From contig NZ_CACSJA010000018.1 of NCBI RefSeq assembly GCF_902706035.1, positions 1 to 64,000 of the forward strand: 64,000 bases of DNA. The letters are read 5' to 3'. Below, in pieces: positions 61,384 to 64,000 of the stretch. Each line of letters begins with the position of its first letter. Position 1 is the first letter of the stretch. The translations under genes and the position numbers were made by a program. The DNA comes from Pantoea sp. 18069. Its GTDB lineage: Bacteria; Pseudomonadota; Gammaproteobacteria; Burkholderiales; Burkholderiaceae_C. The notes beneath the pieces are model-generated. The model did not search any database. It saw only the letters and a program-made list of their open reading frames with translations, and had not been told where the DNA came from.

Positions 61384-64000
61384 GTCGTCTCCTCCAGTGG
61401 TGGGTGGATGGGATGAGCGGGGCTTGCTGCGATGCGCTGCAGCAGCGCGGGCGCCATGAGGCGTGTGGCGGTCTCCCCCGTCATCTCGGCGTGCAGCAGG
61501 GGCAGCTCCAGCGTGTCGAGCTGCGCGGCATAGTCGGCCCAGCGCGCGGCCTGCAATTGCGGCCTGTCCGCGTGGTCGCGGCCGGCGCGCAGGTGCGTGA
61601 GGGGGCCGTCGAAGCGGCGATGGTGGTGTTGGCGGATCAGGCGGTTGGTGTCGGTGACCACGCGCACCACGCCCTCGAGCGCGCGCACCGGCAGGTGGCC
61701 TAGCGCGGTGTCGCCCTGGCGCAGGAAATCGATCACCGCCTCGCGCGTGGTGAGTTCGGGATGGCCTTCGGGGTCGTGGCCGGCGATGGCGAGCAAGGCG
61801 CGCAGGGCCTGCAGCGGCGTCGGCTCGGGCTCGCTGCGCCAGACATCGGCGGGGTAGGCGTCGAGCAGTGCGACCAGGCCCACCGCGCGCTGGCGGGCTT
61901 GCAGCTCGACCGCCATGGCCTGCGCGAGGATGCCGCCGACCGACCAGCCCAGCAGGTGGATAGGACCGCGCGGCTGCAACTCGAGGATGCGCTGCACGTA
62001 CTGCCGTGCGAGCTCGTCTATGCTGTGCGGCAGGGGGGCATCCGGGTCTAGCGCCGGCGACTGCAGGCCGTAGACGCTGCGCCTGCGGCCCGCTCCCGCA
62101 TCGGCCAGGGCGCGCGCCAGGTGGCGGTAGCCCCAGACGATGCCGCCGGCCGGGTGCACCACGAACAGCATGGGCAAGCCCGGTTCGCCGGACACGAGCT
62201 GGAGCATGGGGGCGAGGCCGCTGTCGAAGCGCACTTCTTCCGAGTCGATGGCCGCGGCCAGCGCGCCCAGCGCTGGCGTGGTGAACAGCGTGCCCAGGCC
62301 CGGGTCGCGCCGCCAGCGGTTCTGGATAGACAGCAGCAGTTCCACGGCCGATAGCGAGTCGCCGCCGAGGCTGAAGAAGTCGCTGTCCGCGTTGAGTGCG
62401 GTGTCGGGCGCGAGGTCGAGCACCTGCCGGAACAGCTGCGCCAGCGCGGTCTCGGTGGGTGTGCGCGGCGCTGGGCCCTGCGCCGTTTCCAGGCGGGGCG
62501 CGGGCAGGCGGGCGCGATCGAGCTTGCCGTTGGCGGTCACGGGCCAGTCGTCCAGCGCGACGAAGGCGCCGGGCAACATGTAGGCGGGCAGCTGCGCGGC
62601 CATGTGCGTGCGCAGCGCCTTCTCGCTGAAATGGGTACCGGCCTGCACATAGGCGACCAGGCGCTTGTCGCCGGGCGGGTCTGCGCGCACGATCACGGCC
62701 GAACGCGCCACCAGGCCCGACGAGGCCATGGCCGCTTCGATGTCGCCGAGTTCTATGCGCAGGCCGCGCAGCTTGATCTGGTGGTCGCTGCGACCGAGGA
62801 ACACGACGGCGCCGTCTTCGCGCCAGCGCGCCAGGTCGCCGGTCTTGTAGATGCGCTCACCCGGGCGGTGCGGGTCGGGCAGGAAGCGCTCGGCGCTCAG
62901 GTCGGCGCGCCCGAGGTAGCCGCGCGCGAGCTGGATGCCGCCGAGGTACAGGTCGCCACTCACGCCCGGCGGCAGTGGGCGCATCTGCGCGTCGAGCACG
63001 TACAGGCGCGTGTTCCACACCGGGAAACCGATGGGCACGGGCGACGTCTGGTCTTGCGCGTCGGCAGGCCAGTAGCTCACATCCACCGCTGCTTCGGTCG
63101 GGCCGTAGAGGTTGTGCAGCTCGCTTTGCAGCGTGGCGTGCAGTTGGTCGCGCAGCGGCGCGCCCAGTTCCTCGCCGCTGCAGAAAATGCGGCGCATGCG
63201 CAAGCCCCGCGCGCCCGGCGTGCCGAGGAAGGCCGCCAGCATCGAGGGCACGAAGTGGCAGGTGCCGATCTGGCGCTGGCGGATGAGCCGCGCCAGCCAG
63301 ACCGGGTCGCGGTGCGCCTCGGGCGGCGCAATGACCAGCGTGCAGCCGGTGATCAGCGGCAGGAAGAACTCCCACACCGATACGTCGAAGGTGGCGGGCG
63401 TCTTCTGCAGGATGCGGTCCGACGTGTCGAAGCCATAGTGCTGGCGCATCCACTCCAGCCGGTTGACGATGGCGCGGTGCTCCACCAGCACGCCCTTGGG
63501 CTCGCCAGTGGAGCCGGAGGTATAGATGACGTAGGCTGCGTCCTGCGCAGCCGGGCAGCCCGCGAGCGTCGCCGCGCTCGACGGCGCCGGCCAGGCGCGC
63601 GGCTCCAGCCGCGCGGTGTCCGCTGGCAGCACGCCGGCGTCGTCGTCGCGCACCAGCACGCACAGCGGCTGGGCGAGCGCGAGGATGCGGGCGAGCCGGT
63701 CGGGCGGGTGGCTGAGGTCCAGCGGCAGGTAGGCCGCACCCGCGCGCAGCACGGCCACCAGCGCCACCAGCAGATCGAGCGAGCGTGGCAAGGCCACGGC
63801 CACCAGCCGCTCCCGGCCCGCGCCGCGGGCTTGCAAGTCGGCGGCAAGGCTGCGGGTTCGGGCTTCCAGCTCGCCGTAGCTGAGCGTGGTCCCCTCGTAC
63901 TCCAGCGCGCCGGCCTGCGGCGTTTGCGCCATGCGCGCTTCGATCAGCGCAGCCAGCGTGGTGTCGGGCAAGGGGTGGTCGGTGGCGTTGACATCGAACA
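61380..64000 (-). CDS. Non-ribosomal peptide synthetase, terminal module A-T-TE (partial, predicted Ser)
   Basis: C-terminal part of an NRPS; the frame is open to the window edge. The edge peptide FDVNATDHPLPDTTL is the linker normally found between a condensation and an adenylation domain, so a C domain lies outside. The adenylation domain (about 63960-62490) has YTSGSTGEPKG, NLYGPTEAAVD, YKTGDLARW and NGKLDR. The carrier domain has FFSLGGDSLSAVE (Ser codon near 62352). The type I thioesterase (about 62190-61400) has GWSVGG (Ser near 61940). The pocket residues read D-V-W-H-F-S-L-V-D, the serine code of EntF. It should load L-serine last and release the peptide. A siderophore is the likely product. 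Confidence 0.93.
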   Translation of the reverse strand, partial: FDVNATDHPLPDTTLAALIEARMAQTPQAGALEYEGTTLSYGELEARTRSLAADLQARGAGRERLVAVALPRSLDLLVALVAVLRAGAAYLPLDLSHPPDRLARILALAQPLCVLVRDDDAGVLPADTARLEPRAWPAPSSAATLAGCPAAQDAAYVIYTSGSTGEPKGVLVEHRAIVNRLEWMRQHYGFDTSDRILQKTPATFDVSVWEFFLPLITGCTLVIAPPEAHRDPVWLARLIRQRQIGTCHFVPSMLAAFLGTPGARGLRMRRIFCSGEELGAPLRDQLHATLQSELHNLYGPTEAAVDVSYWPADAQDQTSPVPIGFPVWNTRLYVLDAQMRPLPPGVSGDLYLGGIQLARGYLGRADLSAERFLPDPHRPGERIYKTGDLARWREDGAVVFLGRSDHQIKLRGLRIELGDIEAAMASSGLVARSAVIVRADPPGDKRLVAYVQAGTHFSEKALRTHMAAQLPAYMLPGAFVALDDWPVTANGKLDRARLPAPRLETAQGPAPRTPTETALAQLFRQVLDLAPDTALNADSDFFSLGGDSLSAVELLLSIQNRWRRDPGLGTLFTTPALGALAAAIDSEEVRFDSGLAPMLQLVSGEPGLPMLFVVHPAGGIVWGYRHLARALADAGAGRRRSVYGLQSPALDPDAPLPHSIDELARQYVQRILELQPRGPIHLLGWSVGGILAQAMAVELQARQRAVGLVALLDAYPADVWRSEPEPTPLQALRALLAIAGHDPEGHPELTTREAVIDFLRQGDTALGHLPVRALEGVVRVVTDTNRLIRQHHHRRFDGPLTHLRAGRDHADRPQLQAARWADYAAQLDTLELPLLHAEMTGETATRLMAPALLQRIAASPAHPIHPPLEETT

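Noticed and set aside
63963..63971. TTG at 63969-63971 as the start of the NRPS gene
   Set aside because: The upstream codons continue the standard interdomain linker (NATDHPLPDTTL), so the gene runs past the window edge.

Overview
This is a GC-rich window with few intergenic bases. It looks like the chromosome of a betaproteobacterium of the order Burkholderiales, most probably a Comamonadaceae member (Acidovorax/Comamonas/Delftia type). The reasons are four orphan Bug/TTT-type substrate-binding proteins, a Comamonadaceae-style porin, a QueE with the Burkholderia-type CX14CX2C cluster, abundant LysR/IclR control of small catabolic operons, and many ATGA-coupled gene pairs. The species assignment is inference.

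Region 1 (1-15.6 kb) is catabolic. Two LysR regulators precede an operon for an N-carbamoyl-amino-acid hydrolase, a PLP-dependent serine/threonine-type dehydratase and a Bug solute-binding protein. An IclR-centred cluster follows. On the minus strand lie Bug, SDR and aldehyde dehydrogenase; on the plus strand lie a porin and then alpha/beta hydrolase, Bug, carotenoid-oxygenase-family dioxygenase and alpha/beta hydrolase. Three copies of one 19-bp near-palindrome sit in front of these units, so the cluster looks like a single IclR regulon for an unidentified unsaturated or aromatic acid or ester.

Region 2 (15.6-29.5 kb) is mostly housekeeping. It holds tRNA-Gln(TTG), a membrane PQQ glucose dehydrogenase with a TTG start, a NucA-like lipoprotein nuclease, a DUF333 lipoprotein, a three-domain QueD-like fusion coupled to queE, a bifunctional PutA without its DNA-binding domain, an XRE/IrrE-like regulator with a cluster of TTTGCGAA boxes, a flavodoxin, a zinc secondary-alcohol dehydrogenase and a broken PhnB-like gene.

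Region 3 (29.5-44.2 kb) is the most unusual part. A two-partner-secretion transporter (TpsB) and an 11.3-kb gene for a giant exoprotein (TpsA) are followed directly by a PAPS-dependent sulfotransferase and an APS kinase (CysC). The TpsA carries 26 tandem 88-residue YDG-type repeats in exact 264-bp register. The layout suggests a secreted adhesin or cell-surface glycan that is sulfated, with its own PAPS supply.

Region 4 (44.2-64 kb) starts with a decayed porin fragment and then reads as an iron/siderophore island. It has a Fur-box-controlled DUF3649-PepSY-DUF3325 operon, a MacA-MacB-TolC-like exporter, a two-component system behind a strong Fur box, a class I methyltransferase, a TonB-dependent receptor with a Fur-like box, and a minus-strand operon. 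That operon runs from the end of an NRPS (adenylation-thiolation-thioesterase, predicted to load serine) through a Bug protein to an M20 amidohydrolase. The NRPS continues beyond the right edge.
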